From: Melanopsichium pennsylvanicum
Taxonomy: Eukaryota; Basidiomycota; Ustilaginomycetes; Ustilaginales
Direction: 5' to 3'
Length of the DNA: 64,000 nucleotides
NCBI GenBank assembly: GCA_900208305.1
Contig: OAPG01000010.1
Coordinates: forward strand, 248,001 to 312,000
The position numbers and the translations under genes are program-made. Below the pieces are notes generated by a model. That model was given only the letters and a program-made list of their open reading frames with translations, did not search any database and was not told the origin of the DNA. Shown in pieces: positions 19,468 through 29,899 of this stretch (the first letter of the stretch is position 1; the number at the start of each line of letters is the position of its first letter).

Positions 19468-21687
19468 TCACGTACCATCAATGCCTTCGGAGGCCTCAAC
19501 GAGCTTCTTTTTGGTCTTGTTCCTCGTACTCTTGACATTCACTCCAGCAGCATTCCTCTCCTTGGCCCTCTGCCTTTGTCTATCCCTCTCACTCATCCCT
19601 CTCTGCTCGGCCACCTTCTGCCTCAATCTCGCCTCTTCTTCCAACACTATGTCCTTTCCCATCACATACTGCCTAAACCCCTGACGCAGGTTCAAAAATC
19701 CTTTTCGAAACCAACCCATGTTCATCAACTCCTGTTGATCCGCCAGACGTAACTCTTCTCGCAATCGTTCATCTCTCTGACGTCGAGCTCGCGCGGCAAC
19801 CGTGAGGAATTCGTCTGTGATGAAAACTTCTCCAGTCGTCATTGTGACGTTCTTGTTCAGCGTATAGGCCGGGATCGGTGTGTAGGTCCCACCGCGTGAA
19901 AAGTCGGGGAACAGAGAGGAGGAAAATGAAACAGACGATGCGTCCAGAGAGGCTGATTTTATCCCCAAACCATCGGCGCTCAAGTTGGTCTCCGAGGCAG
20001 CGCCATTTGTCGCTTTTTCTGTGGATGAACATGTTGCAGCGTTTGAAGCCGCAGCAGTAGCGGCGACCGCGGCAGAAGCAGCAGCTCGATTTGCCTGCAT
20101 TTTGGCCAAGGCTTCACTTCGCTGCACCATGAATCGATACGCTTGATCTTGAAACGGTCGAAACAAATGACAAAGCCACTCGTGAACAACATTGAAGTCG
20201 TTGCCGTGGCTCAAGAACACCGCTGCAGCGTAGGCTTCAAACATGTCTGCATCGCGCTTGATCAGATGCGGAAGTCGCACCGTTTCCTCGTCTCTCTCGG
20301 CTATGTTGGTTCCTGACTTTATCCGCTGGTTTGTCCGGCCGTCATCGTCCTTTGCATCAGCGTCCTCTGAGAAACGTGCTCGGCGAAGCTCGTGTCTCAG
20401 CTCGTCACGTCTTGCCGCCAGTCCACATTCTTGAAAGAGGAGCGCGAGAAAGTTGTTCTGCGTCGGATAGTTCGAAAGTCGTGTCAATGAGCCTTCGTTG
20501 ATGTCTGGGAAAGACTGATAGGCAAGGAGGCGAGACGACATGTTGACAACAGAATCACCGAGTTGCTCCAAACGTTCGTGATCTTCTAGATCATAGTCTT
20601 CGACCAGATCTTCGAAAGCATACTCATCCACCACTTGGTCCCCCGCTGCAATACTCTCTGAAGCGTCGGAAACGTCGGAAGCGTCGGCCAGTGCCTTTCC
20701 GGCAGAAGAGTCTGCAGGCCGGGTTGAAATCTCCTTCGTCAATCCCAAGGAGAGCACTTCCAACCATTTGTCCTTGACGCATGGAATCTCTCGTCCCCAA
20801 GCTTCAGGATCGGGACCCAAGTTCAACCATACGGCATCCTTTCCTTCCATACCTTTGGGAGGGACACCTTCGGGATAGGGGTAAAAGAACGATTCATCTT
20901 CATCGACCATACCGCGTTCACGAGCTTCACGGATGGCCTGGAAGATGACTCTTGCTTGTGATTCCATCCGCTCGGATTTGGTCATCCATGGCGAGGTCAC
21001 AGAGCCTGTGCCTATGTTCAACTTTGGAATTGAGTCTCGATCGATGTATTCGGAGCTGATCTTGTTATCAGACATGGTCGAGCTGGAAAGGTCGTTACCT
21101 GGAACTGGTGTTGCCTGAGGTGCGGTACCAAATCCTGAGAGGAGAGAAGAGATGTGACTACGGAAGAGCGACCCACTCCAGCCAGCGGTCGGATTGGATC
21201 GGTCGCTTGAGTGATTCTGTGACCTCCATCGATTGAGCTCTTCACTCTGTACTGCAGTAGTTGACGATGCCCTGCCCGAGGTGTCGACGATGTCTTTCAC
21301 CCTGGTGATCGCATGTGTCTGCGGTGGTGCAGAGCTCAAATTGTTACTTGGATGCTCTTGCGTCCCATCATTCTTGGCTTCTATTGTCGCATTTGCCTTT
21401 GTTTCTTGGTAGATACGATGCTCTTCCTGCCTTTGGCGTGCTCTGATGGCCTTGCGTGCTCGTTTGCCCAATTTCTGGGATCCTTCGATGGGTGTTTCGG
21501 GCTGAGTCTGGGAATCCTGACATGCATCATGCGATACTTGATCCCGCACTTGTGCACTGCTGCAGCTGGATGATGCTATGGAGCGGAAGGCGCTGATGCT
21601 CCTTGTCGATGATGTTGCCTGATACGATGCTTTGAGCGTTGAGCCGCTCGAACAGCGTACCAACGAGGCGAGGTACGGTAACGACAT
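19468..21687 (-). CDS. Mitochondrial RNase III-fold protein (mL44/mL57-type or mitochondrial RNase III)
   Basis: The 739-residue product starts with a Ser/Arg-rich presequence typical of mitochondrial import. A long disordered region (about 40-350) is followed by an RNase III fold. HERLEQLGDS at 370-379 matches the family signature, a LTRLSNYPTQNNFLALLFQECGL segment (400-423) matches its helices, and ADMFEAYAAAVFLSHGN (480-496) matches the second metal-binding block. Glu 374, Asp 378, Asp 481 and Glu 484 occupy the usual catalytic positions. A basic, alanine-rich coiled coil and a lysine-rich tail follow; no clear double-stranded RNA-binding domain is seen. Fungal mitoribosomal proteins mL44 and mL57 share this fold, usually as shorter, inactive proteins. 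Retention of all four acidic residues leaves a real nuclease possible. Confidence 0.72.
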   Translation of the reverse strand: MSLPYLASLVRCSSGSTLKASYQATSSTRSISAFRSIASSSCSSAQVRDQVSHDACQDSQTQPETPIEGSQKLGKRARKAIRARQRQEEHRIYQETKANATIEAKNDGTQEHPSNNLSSAPPQTHAITRVKDIVDTSGRASSTTAVQSEELNRWRSQNHSSDRSNPTAGWSGSLFRSHISSLLSGFGTAPQATPVPGNDLSSSTMSDNKISSEYIDRDSIPKLNIGTGSVTSPWMTKSERMESQARVIFQAIREARERGMVDEDESFFYPYPEGVPPKGMEGKDAVWLNLGPDPEAWGREIPCVKDKWLEVLSLGLTKEISTRPADSSAGKALADASDVSDASESIAAGDQVVDEYAFEDLVEDYDLEDHERLEQLGDSVVNMSSRLLAYQSFPDINEGSLTRLSNYPTQNNFLALLFQECGLAARRDELRHELRRARFSEDADAKDDDGRTNQRIKSGTNIAERDEETVRLPHLIKRDADMFEAYAAAVFLSHGNDFNVVHEWLCHLFRPFQDQAYRFMVQRSEALAKMQANRAAASAAVAATAAASNAATCSSTEKATNGAASETNLSADGLGIKSASLDASSVSFSSSLFPDFSRGGTYTPIPAYTLNKNVTMTTGEVFITDEFLTVAARARRQRDERLREELRLADQQELMNMGWFRKGFLNLRQGFRQYVMGKDIVLEEEARLRQKVAEQRGMSERDRQRQRAKERNAAGVNVKSTRNKTKKKLVEASEGIDGT

Positions 21688-22230
21688 ACTCTGTCGTGAG
21701 GGTCTGAGCTCACGGATGCCTAGCCCTTATGTGGTTACTTAGAAGGACATGTAGCCGTTTTTTTTTCGAAACATAAATCAAAGGTTAGATGAGCATGGAA
21801 AGACAAAAGATTCAAACACAAAAGACCAACGTCTGAAAGCCTCCACCTCTGCTCCTGCACGGCTGTTGTTTCTTCCAAGAAAATTCACTCGGATAATCAC
21901 TGAATGCATCGCACCTGCATCATCTCCAGAGACCCTTGTCATCGGCTCAATTTCTCAAACGAGCTCAGATCGGGCCAGATCAAGTGGCCTTTTGTCATCA
22001 TGCAAACAACACTCTCCCACCTAATGAACGGTTGCTCAAACTCGAGACAGGATCAATGAAGTTATGAGATCAGGTGGGGACGATGATGGTCACAGAAAGA
22101 GAGGCGCACGCACACCCACAGTGAGAGCACTCTTCGAAGTAGCTTTTGCACCCTTAGCTTTTCACGTTGCCGCTTGACCATCACCAATATCTTTACACTC
22201 TTTTTTTTGCCCCAAACATTGACAGGCACA
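21688..22230. other. Divergent promoter region
   Basis: About 540 nt between divergent start codons, shared by the RNase III-fold gene and the secreted-protein gene at 22231. A run of T at 21759-21766 and again near 22201 is present. No specific element was recognised. Confidence 0.4.
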
Positions 22231-23032
22231 ATGTTGACGATCAAATCGTTCTCTCTATACCTTTGCATTGCTGTTGTCTTTTTGATCACTTGCAGTCGTG
22301 CATCGCAACCCGTCAGCTACGCACTGCAGCAGAAACGTGCTCGTCGCCCCCTTGCCAATAGCGGCATGATCAAGCGCAACTTAGGTGGAAAAATCAAAGA
22401 TTGGTATCTAATGCAGGTGACGCACAACTACTTTTGCACCAGCAGCGCACGCGTAGTACCTGTCGACCCAGATACCGGTCACATGCTGCTTAAAAGCCTG
22501 CGAAAACGCGATTTTCTTGACGGCTGGTTGGGCCACTCCAAGACGACCGAAAAGGGGCTGTGCAAAGATGGTAAGTCTTTTCCACCTCGTTTCTCGACAT
22601 CCTTCCCGTAATACTGAGGAACGCATGCTTTGGCTGACCTCTGTAATCTAATTCTATCCTCGATGTGGATGAACAGCTTCCTGGGTGCTACCTGACGGCT
22701 GGACGCAGCCCATCCCTAAGAGTCAATTCCTGAATCAGTATCCTTGGATGGATGTGGATGACCGGGGTCAGCCTCGTTTCAAACCGGAATTCTTTGCTTG
22801 GTTGCAGCAGAGAGCTGCAAACGGACCTTCAGGAGTTGCAGATTCGGCTGCTGCAAGCGGACAATATTTGCCTTTGACGAACGGAGCGAATGGTGCAGCC
22901 GTGCCGTATGGTGGTGTTGGGTACGTGCCTGCATCGTACTTGAGCTACCAACAGGGAACGAGCGGCACGGCGGGCCTTGGCCAAAATACTCTTGGCAACG
23001 GTGTAACTGCAGGTGCTGCTGCTCACATTTAA
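22231..23032 (+). CDS. Secreted protein of unknown function (two exons)
   Basis: The model join(22231..22570,22677..23032) gives 231 residues. Exon 1 ends at a GTAAGT donor and exon 2 begins after GAACAG; the join makes an Ala codon and continues SWVLPDGWTQPIP in frame. The first ATG starts a signal peptide with core YLCIAVVFLITC. The mature part has a compact, tryptophan-containing middle (DWYLMQVTHNYFC, DFLDGWLGHSK, FLNQYPWMDVDD, FFAWLQQR) and two cysteines either side (in NYFC and GLCK). The last 75 residues are a Gly/Ala/Ser/Asn-rich tail with many tyrosines. No family is recognised. The ordered middle and glycine-rich tail suggest a wall-associated or extracellular protein. It lies head-to-head with the RNase III-fold gene. 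Confidence 0.75.
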
Positions 23033-23135
23033 GCATACGGTCGCTGATGTCGATGCTCAGTAAGCTCCTGGCGATCGACCAGCAGCAGAGCCCTGAATGG
23101 AAGTCTTTCTTCAGCAAAGCTTCTACGCTCCGATC

Positions 23136-23191
23136 TTCACAGCGTTAACATCCGTCGTATCTTTTCACAGCGTTAACATCCGTCGTATCTT
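23136..23191 (+). repeat. Two tandem copies of a 28-bp unit
   Basis: The unit TTCACAGCGTTAACATCCGT plus CGTATCTT occurs twice without spacing and contains a GTTAAC palindrome. It lies between the convergent 3' ends of the 22231 and 23236 genes, probably in a 3' untranslated region. Confidence 0.9.
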
Positions 23192-23235
23192 TCACAATCT
23201 TTTGAAAGCATGCCTTTGCTTGATCATGTGTCTGT

Positions 23236-23742
23236 TCACTTGCCGATTGCTTTAATTGCTAGCGGATTCGCGTGGACCGTGACTCCGGTCGTCCTGATCT
23301 CGCTAGTGGGCCTATTCTTGGCATCGACGGGCACGCTTTCCATCGCGTCCAGTGTGCCTCCGTCTTCGGCTCCATCAATCACCTTGCCAATGATTGTATA
23401 CTTTCCATCTAGGTGAGGCTGCTTTGCGTATGTGATGAAAAATTGAGACTTGTTGGTATCCGGACCAGCATTGGCACATGCTACAATGCCGCGCCTGTCG
23501 AACTTGAGCGTGGAGCGAATCTCATCGGCGAATGGTTTTCCCCAGATTGAATCGCCTCCTTTCCCAGTTCCAGTAGGATCACCTGTCTGAATCATGAAGG
23601 ATTTGATGTTGCGATGCCATTTTATGTCCGAGTAGGTACCAGCTGCGCAGTGGGCCAAGAAGTTTTCGGCCGCTCGAGGGGTTACGTCGCAGAAGACTTC
23701 GATCTTGAGGTCACCGAGAGTGGTATGCAGTGTGACGGACAT
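23236..23742 (-). CDS. Peptidyl-prolyl isomerase, PPIL3-type cyclophilin
   Basis: The 168-residue protein is a single-domain cyclophilin of the PPIL3/CYP10 group. It starts MSVTLHTTLGDLKIEVF and has the catalytic-site blocks WHRNIKSFMIQTGDPTGTGKGG (Arg, Phe, Gln of the active site), ANAGPDTNKSQFFITY and PHLDGKYTIIGKVIDG. The C-terminal V-T-V-H-A-N-P is typical of PPIL3. Members isomerise X-Pro bonds and are spliceosome-associated in other eukaryotes. The upstream in-frame extension begins with a non-ATG codon, so 23742 is chosen. A short insert (AEDGG) after the last block is unusual but within a loop. It converges with the 22231 gene. Confidence 0.93.
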   Translation of the reverse strand: MSVTLHTTLGDLKIEVFCDVTPRAAENFLAHCAAGTYSDIKWHRNIKSFMIQTGDPTGTGKGGDSIWGKPFADEIRSTLKFDRRGIVACANAGPDTNKSQFFITYAKQPHLDGKYTIIGKVIDGAEDGGTLDAMESVPVDAKNRPTSEIRTTGVTVHANPLAIKAIGK

Positions 23743-24189
23743 GGCTGTGACCAATGTGAATGCCTGTGTCTATCAATAATTTGTTCAAAGCTGTATATTT
23801 GATTGAAAGCAAGCTTACGATTGAGTCAAGAGTGAGGTGAAGGTTAGGACCCCTTAAGAAGAATGGCAAACTTGGCTGAACATGGTTGTTGATTGCACGT
23901 GGAAATCCGACTTCCGAAACCCTTTTTTGGCATGATTATTTTCTCCACTTTTCTTTGAGGAGAGTCAAAATGTGCTTAACTTCGGAACAGCCTCACCGAA
24001 CCGTGCGCCAAGAACACTCCGAGAGAGTGTATTACCGTCTGAGCACAGCACAGCTCAGCACAGCACAGCTCAGTACAGCACAGCACAGCACTTGGCAAAT
24101 TTCGGCACCACTGAATTTTCCTTTTCTTCTTCCATCGTCTCATCGTTGAAGGATTAGCTTGCAGGCATCAAGAGGGCGCAGCATAGGCC
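23743..24189. other. Divergent promoter region with CAGCACAG-rich repeat
   Basis: Shared upstream region of the cyclophilin and the 24190 gene. A block of imperfect CAGCACAG/CAGCTCAG units lies at 24041-24092, within 150 nt of the ATG at 24190. Confidence 0.5.
24041..24092 (+). repeat. Imperfect CACAGCACAGCTCAG tandem repeat
   Basis: Units of AGCACAGC and AGCTCAGC alternate over about 50 bp in the probable 5' leader of the 24190 gene. Confidence 0.85.
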
Positions 24190-25830
24190 ATGTCGCGCAA
24201 CACCTACGACACGCACGTTGATCCACTTCCGGATGAGCCTCCACCTCCGTACGAACCCCTGCCTCACCAAACAGGCACAAGTGCGTCCGTACCGACCACA
24301 GATGTAACTTCTTCTGGTCCAGCAACAGCTAGTACTGCTACAGCTACCAGCACAATTACAACTACAAATGCTACTACGATCACAAGCCCAAGTGCGAATG
24401 CGAGTGCGAATGAAAATGTACATTCATCGCACAATCCCTTCCTTGCGCCAGAGGAGCAGAGAACGGTCACAAGCACTACCACGACCACTTCTAGCTCGCC
24501 TAATCGGTCTTCTTCGAGAACGAATCCTTTCTTGACATCCTTTACGTCGCAGCAGACTGAAGTCACCAATGCAACGGCCACCGCAGCTCCAACACTACCA
24601 CCTAGAAACTACAACTCGGCCCAATCTCTTACCTCGGCCTCTTCGCGCTCGCCCGAAACAACACGTCCAAGTATCGAAACGCACCACTCCCGCGTGTCTT
24701 CCATCACCACCCCCACCGCCCCAACCGCTCCCATCTCCCCAACCTTAACATCATCCTCGGTCTATACTCCATCTGCAGGGCGTCCTCCGACCACCTTATC
24801 TCCATCCTCATCCACATGTCGACCGAGCAACGCGCGACCAACCGAAACCTACCGTCCCACAACCGTGCCTACTCCAGGCCAGCCACTGCTTCGAAAAGGC
24901 AAGCTGCTGGTGTATCCTCGAGACTGGCGTGGATGTCCGAAATGCAATGACACAGGATACAAACATGGCGACCCGAACAACCCGCACAAATCCTGTTGGG
25001 ACAAGTATGGCAAGACGTACACTTCGGCCATGAATTACAGTGTGGGGTTGAATGGGGCAAGTGACAAGTTTCAAAAGCCGCTTCCGGTGTTGAGTGGACC
25101 ATCACCACAAGCTATTGGTGGTTGGCCTAGTCACGGGTATGTTCCAGGTGGATATCCAGGTGCCGGAGCAGGGGGGTATTTCAGCCCTCCCGCGCAGCAG
25201 CAGTCGTATGGATATGGCGGATATGCTTCACCACCAGCATCACAAGTATATGGAGGAGTGCATTCGCCTCCAATTCACGCACCGCCACCACCAGTATTAC
25301 AGCAACAGCAACAACAACAACAACCACAACAACCACAACAAAACGGATCCAACTTGCCTCCTCGTACACCAACCTCGCCCAACATCGATGCAGAGACCGA
25401 AGGAGCTCGCATGTCGGATGTCCCACCTAACTATCAGGATGCATCCAATGTTACTTCGGACGAGCGACTTCCATCGCAATACGTTCCTCCACCAATCCCA
25501 CCGCCGCATCCACCACATGCCTCGCACCCACAATTGCCCGGGGCGTATGGTGGGTACGCTCCACCACCACCACCTGCTGCACCGGGTGGATTCGTAGGCG
25601 GCTTTGGTCCCAATCCAGGCGGACCCAACCCTTACGTCTCTATACAACCAATAGCCCCATGGTACGGTGGTGCAAGACCTCCTCCACCAGGTGCACTGAT
25701 AGTCATGCCAGGCGATCCACGCATCGGTGGAAGACTTTGCTACGAGTGCCGAGGTAGAGGTTTAACTGAAAGCTTCTGGTTCGGCGAAGAAACGTGTTTG
25801 CAATGCAGAGGCAGCGGTCGCATCTTTTAA
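24190..25830 (+). CDS. Hua1-like proline-rich protein with DnaJ-type zinc-finger halves
   Basis: The 546-residue protein has an N-terminal PPPPY motif (residues about 17-22), a long Ser/Thr-rich disordered region, then GCPKCNDTGYK with a further Cys in SCWDKYGK (about 257-277), a Pro/Gly/Tyr/Gln-rich region with a PPNY motif, and a C-terminal LCYECRGRG...CLQCRGSGRIF. The Cys-x-x-Cys-x-Gly-x-Gly pairs match the DnaJ central zinc finger, the feature of yeast Hua1, a cytoplasmic protein linked to actin patches and to the Rsp5 ubiquitin ligase through PPxY. The end with Phe at the last codon is also as in Hua1. A role as Rsp5 adaptor is inference from these motifs. The gene is intronless and head-to-head with the cyclophilin. 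Confidence 0.8.
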   Translation: MSRNTYDTHVDPLPDEPPPPYEPLPHQTGTSASVPTTDVTSSGPATASTATATSTITTTNATTITSPSANASANENVHSSHNPFLAPEEQRTVTSTTTTTSSSPNRSSSRTNPFLTSFTSQQTEVTNATATAAPTLPPRNYNSAQSLTSASSRSPETTRPSIETHHSRVSSITTPTAPTAPISPTLTSSSVYTPSAGRPPTTLSPSSSTCRPSNARPTETYRPTTVPTPGQPLLRKGKLLVYPRDWRGCPKCNDTGYKHGDPNNPHKSCWDKYGKTYTSAMNYSVGLNGASDKFQKPLPVLSGPSPQAIGGWPSHGYVPGGYPGAGAGGYFSPPAQQQSYGYGGYASPPASQVYGGVHSPPIHAPPPPVLQQQQQQQQPQQPQQNGSNLPPRTPTSPNIDAETEGARMSDVPPNYQDASNVTSDERLPSQYVPPPIPPPHPPHASHPQLPGAYGGYAPPPPPAAPGGFVGGFGPNPGGPNPYVSIQPIAPWYGGARPPPPGALIVMPGDPRIGGRLCYECRGRGLTESFWFGEETCLQCRGSGRIF

Positions 25831-26090
25831 ACCAAAACACCAAAACCTACAAATTTTAACTTTATACCACAGAGCTACATACCCCCTCTCCCCCTTCCGA
25901 TGGGGAAGCGTTGTTCATACAAATTGAATCAACTCGGCCCTTTTTTCTTTTATCAATAAAGAGGATGTGATTGCATGTGGATTTGGGAAGAAATGACCAG
26001 CTTTCGAGAGAAGGAATGAGAGAGAGAGATAGAGGCAGCGAAGAATGCAAATGAGCGACAACGATTGAGATCAAGATGGAGAATGTGTGT

Positions 26091-26159
<69 letters not shown>

Positions 26160-26372
26160 ACAAATATGCGAAGATGCATGCAAGAGACTGTGTGACTATT
26201 GAAGAGCGGGGACACCTTGATAGAAGCACGAAACATTGGGAGAATGAAAGCAAAGAGGAAACATGCTGTATCAAAAAGGTCGAGACCAAATGTGTGCGAT
26301 GGAGATATGTGAAATCTGGATTCTAGACAAAGACAAACACTCAAGTTGGTTGAGGCGGGTCAGACCAAAAGT
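25831..26372. other. Convergent 3' region with long AG microsatellite
   Basis: No gene; open frames here encode only the Ser-Leu or Arg-Glu products of the dinucleotide run. Confidence 0.7.
26095..26155. repeat. AG dinucleotide microsatellite, about 30 units
   Basis: An uninterrupted AG run of 61 nt between two convergent genes. It may form triplex or be length-variable. Confidence 0.95.
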
Positions 26373-27536
26373 CTACTGTTGTTGAAAAGTGCTGCTGCTG
26401 CTGCTGCTGCTGGGTCCAGTGAGTGGGAACCCGTAGTCTGCCGTCATTGTCGGTGTCCTACTCTCGTAGGCGGGAGAAGGTGCAATCGCCGCACCACCAG
26501 GTGAATGTGGAACTCCAAAGCGACCCAATGACTCGACCGAGCTGAGGAAACTCATTTGCTCCGCCGTCAATCCACGCTTGGGATACGAATACTGCGATCG
26601 AACCAACGTCCAACTCAGCGGCTCCGAGATGTTTCGACCACCAATCGTAGGACGATGAGCCGGACAAGCGTTGGCGTGGGATCGAAGCCTACGTGTAAAG
26701 ATGCTAGTTGAAGTGGTCGGCGGTGAAGACGAAAGTGGGGTGGTATTGTGGGTGGGGGAAAGGGGTGTTGAGAGACGACGAGACAGGGGGATGCTATTTG
26801 TGAGCGAGGGTTCTGTGATGGGTGAGAGGCTGCTGCTGGTTCGAGTTCTTTGACGACGCTGTGCGATTGATATCGATGGTGGCAATTGAGGTGTGGCAGG
26901 AGGTGAGGCCGAAGCGAGTGGATCCGAGACTTGGTAGCGAGGCGATGGGTGCGCAAAGGGAATGTGGAAGGCGGTGAACATGGTGCTTGCTTCTGGAGGA
27001 GTGTTGATGTGCTCTTGTTCGTCCTGCTCATCATCGTCAGAAAATGTGTGAGCAAAATCCGGAGATGGGGCATCGTCCTGCTGTTGCTCTCTCAGACCCT
27101 CAGCGGCTAGCTGATCTCTGTGCATAGCGGCCAAAGCCTCGGCCTCTTCCTGAGCCTTGAAAAGCACCATCTCATCGTCGCCGACTTGATCAGTGTAGGC
27201 TGGCACGGACCAAAACGTATTGTGGTCGTCTACTTCGTTCGAGTCTTGACGCCTTCTGGCGCGCAGTTCAGCACGGTAGGCAACACCAGGAGGTTCGAGG
27301 TAGTAGGCGCGGATAGGAAGGGCGAAAAAGTTGATGATGGATCGCCATTTGCGTTTGAGTGGATTTCGGCGTGAATCGATTTCTGGTTGTGGTGACAAGC
27401 GAAGGAGGAGGCGTGGTGGTAGGTGAACGGTGTGATCGTTGTTGGTTAAAACTGGAGGTGCAGAAGCGGAGGTAGGCGAAGAGGCAGAGAAAGAGGCAGC
27501 CAGCGCCGAGTTTGGCGCAGATGCCACTGCTGCCAT
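26373..27536 (-). CDS. Unrecognised protein with conserved-looking central block
   Basis: The 387-residue product starts at the first ATG, 27536; the frame extends upstream only from a non-ATG codon. The N terminus is Ala/Ser-rich. An ordered block around residues 60-120 contains RNPLKRKWRSIINFFALPIRAYYLEPPGVAYRAELRARR, hydrophobic and basic, possibly a membrane-proximal amphipathic helix. An acidic region (DDDEQDEQEH) and Ser/Pro-rich sequence follow, then a second ordered block near the end (ISEPLSWTLVRSQYSYPKRGLTAEQMSFLSSVESLGRFGVP), and a Ser/Gln run encoded by CAG-type repeats. No family is recognised. The two ordered blocks separated by disorder suggest a scaffold or regulator. Confidence 0.65.
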   Translation of the reverse strand: MAAVASAPNSALAASFSASSPTSASAPPVLTNNDHTVHLPPRLLLRLSPQPEIDSRRNPLKRKWRSIINFFALPIRAYYLEPPGVAYRAELRARRRQDSNEVDDHNTFWSVPAYTDQVGDDEMVLFKAQEEAEALAAMHRDQLAAEGLREQQQDDAPSPDFAHTFSDDDEQDEQEHINTPPEASTMFTAFHIPFAHPSPRYQVSDPLASASPPATPQLPPSISIAQRRQRTRTSSSLSPITEPSLTNSIPLSRRLSTPLSPTHNTTPLSSSPPTTSTSIFTRRLRSHANACPAHRPTIGGRNISEPLSWTLVRSQYSYPKRGLTAEQMSFLSSVESLGRFGVPHSPGGAAIAPSPAYESRTPTMTADYGFPLTGPSSSSSSSTFQQQ

Positions 27537-29899
27537 ATTGAGGGTTGTGGGTAGAAGTGAAGGAGGAAAGCTTGAAGAAAACGGTAAACGAGGGACTAGT
27601 TGATTTGGAGAGCGATACAAAGATTCAAAGCATGTGAGCGTAGTAAAGGGTAGGAATTGGCCAGCAATCCTGGAGAGCGGTTGAGCTTGAGTGACGATGC
27701 CACGATGTCACGATACCAAGTTCAATCACAACAGTTGCGGGAATGTGTTGGATGGTTGGTAATTGATTGAGATTGATAGTCAAGGCTGAATTGCGGTGTC
27801 TGGTAGTAACCAAGGATGTCGATAGCGCTTTAGTATGTTGTGAATTAGGGTGATGATGTTGGTGGTAATGATTGAACGGAAGGGGTACAGCCAAATCTCC
27901 AATTCTAATATGTCACGAGGTTGAGGACAAGGCAATAGGACGAATGCAGTAAGTATATGGGCGCGGGGCGAAATGAAAGCCAGGTAAAGAGGGGGGGGAG
28001 AAGCACGAGGCAAAAAGACGTGGTACCTGAACAGAGTCTTGCTCAAACGCTCAGTACTGTGACTGTAGCGACAAGACGAGGGTCGAAAACGCCGTTGTAT
28101 TGCTTTTTCGGGGCAAGCAGCACACAGGGTCCACAGTTTGAGCCGAACACGGATTAAGCTGAAAAGCATTGTACTTTGGCGTACGGTCTAACTTATTCCT
28201 TGACTCGGTCGCACAGTAACATGTTTTTACAGAGATCACTCACGCGCGATAAGCAATCATTTCATTTTCTTATTTTTCATTTATTTTTTAATTTAGCTTT
28301 CCCTTATTCGTTCACTCCCACGCACACTGATCGGTGATTGATTTTGTCTTTTGTTCAGTCAAGCTCAACCATGACCCACCTGGGCCTAACTCATCCGAGC
28401 AAGCCTAAGCGGAGGCTCAAGCTCTACAGGAGAGGAATGGACATTTTGAAGCGGCAGCGTTTGCTTGCCTTGCCTTGCTTCCGATTGGGTGCTCGCTCAA
28501 TTCAAGATTACGCTTCAGCTTGCCAAAGTACAGTTCTGTGCAGTTCAGTGAATTTACTCCACAACACATAGAGTGGGGAACTACCTAAATCAACCCCGAA
28601 CCACAGAAGGCTGTGCTAAGCTCACTTTGTGGCCAAAGTGTTTTTCGAGTTTGGCTTTTCGAGTTTGGCTTTTCGAGTTTGGCGCGCGTTCCTAGGATGC
28701 GGTTTCCAAAAACATTCACAGATTCGAAAATTTAAGCTACAGGGCCCAAATTCAAAACCTCAACGCACAAACGCATCTTTCCGACGAAGCACCTCGGAAC
28801 CGCAAAAGGGGCTGATCCAACCCCGATAAAACAAAAATCCCGATTCCATAGCGACGATGGACAAGGAAAGTACAAACAAAATCACATCGTGAATGAGGGA
28901 CGGTGTTCTCGTTGGCTTGCTTGCTCGTCAGGACAAACTTTAGACATGATCTAAATGTCAGTCTACTGTAACTTACACTCCACTACCTATCAAAGTCCTG
29001 TCGTAAGAAGCGAGCTTGAGGTCTGACAGTACATGCTCCGCGTTGAAACCAACTCGTACACAACTCACAAGGCTTGACAGCGTAGTGTCATATTCAACAA
29101 GCAAGGCCACAATGATCAAGTCTTCATACTGATTACTACAGCAGCCTTTGTGTGACAAATAATGGCTTGGCCCGAAGATATCAATACTCGCAAATCTTTG
29201 CGGCGCACAACGAAATGCTTTGAGGGAGTCGAAAAAAACCGCACTAAAATCTGGTTGCATTTCGCTTCCTGTCAAGTTAAGCGAGCCGTGTTCGCGAACG
29301 AACGTGCTCATATATGCCTTCCCTAAGAAGAAAGATGCATTGGTCGGTCCACAGTACTACTATAGTGTGCTCCCGATCCGCCTCTGATGTTGATCCAATT
29401 CGAGATGCCGCAACGTGCTCGCCGTTGCATCAATGACGCTGCTTGCTCCTACCGCTTTAGTGCGGCTTTCTGGCTTCCGTTACACGTTCTTGTACAAAGT
29501 ATTGCCCCGAAGCCTTTATCCGTGAGACCGAGTGAAATCTCTGACAGCATTCCAGAGCTGTAATGGGGCGATTGAGCCCAATGATCCCTTTGTGCTGATC
29601 AAAGTGCCGGTGATGAAAGTGTCGCTTTGTACACTGTGTCGCAGTGATGCTAAGCGCACTGTACAGTATTTTCGCTGTTGCCGCCGCATATATCGAAGCT
29701 GCTACACCTCCGCCGTTGTGCCTTCTCACGTGGGTCAGTCTGAGAGTTACTCCCCGAGACAAGCCTGACTTTGACCGGCGGCATCCATCCTTTGCATGCA
29801 AGCATGAAGCGTCTCTCGCTCTCAAAAAGCTTATAAGCACGGCTCGTCCTCGATGCCACTGACCACATTAAGCCCTCCCGCATCTCAGTCAGTCTCACA
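27537..29899. other. Long intergenic region, no gene supported
   Basis: 2.4 kb between divergent genes. A 14-bp unit TTTTCGAGTTTGGC is repeated three times at 28642-28683. A perfect ACTGTACAGT palindrome lies at 29658-29667, about 240 nt before the acid phosphatase ATG. Open frames are short and featureless. Confidence 0.5.
28642..28683 (+). repeat. Three tandem copies of a 14-bp unit
   Basis: TTTTCGAGTTTGGC occurs three times in perfect tandem. No associated gene is seen. Confidence 0.9.

Noticed and set aside
25862..26344. Frames with long Ser-Leu or Arg-Glu runs
   Set aside because: Products of the AG microsatellite at 26095-26155.
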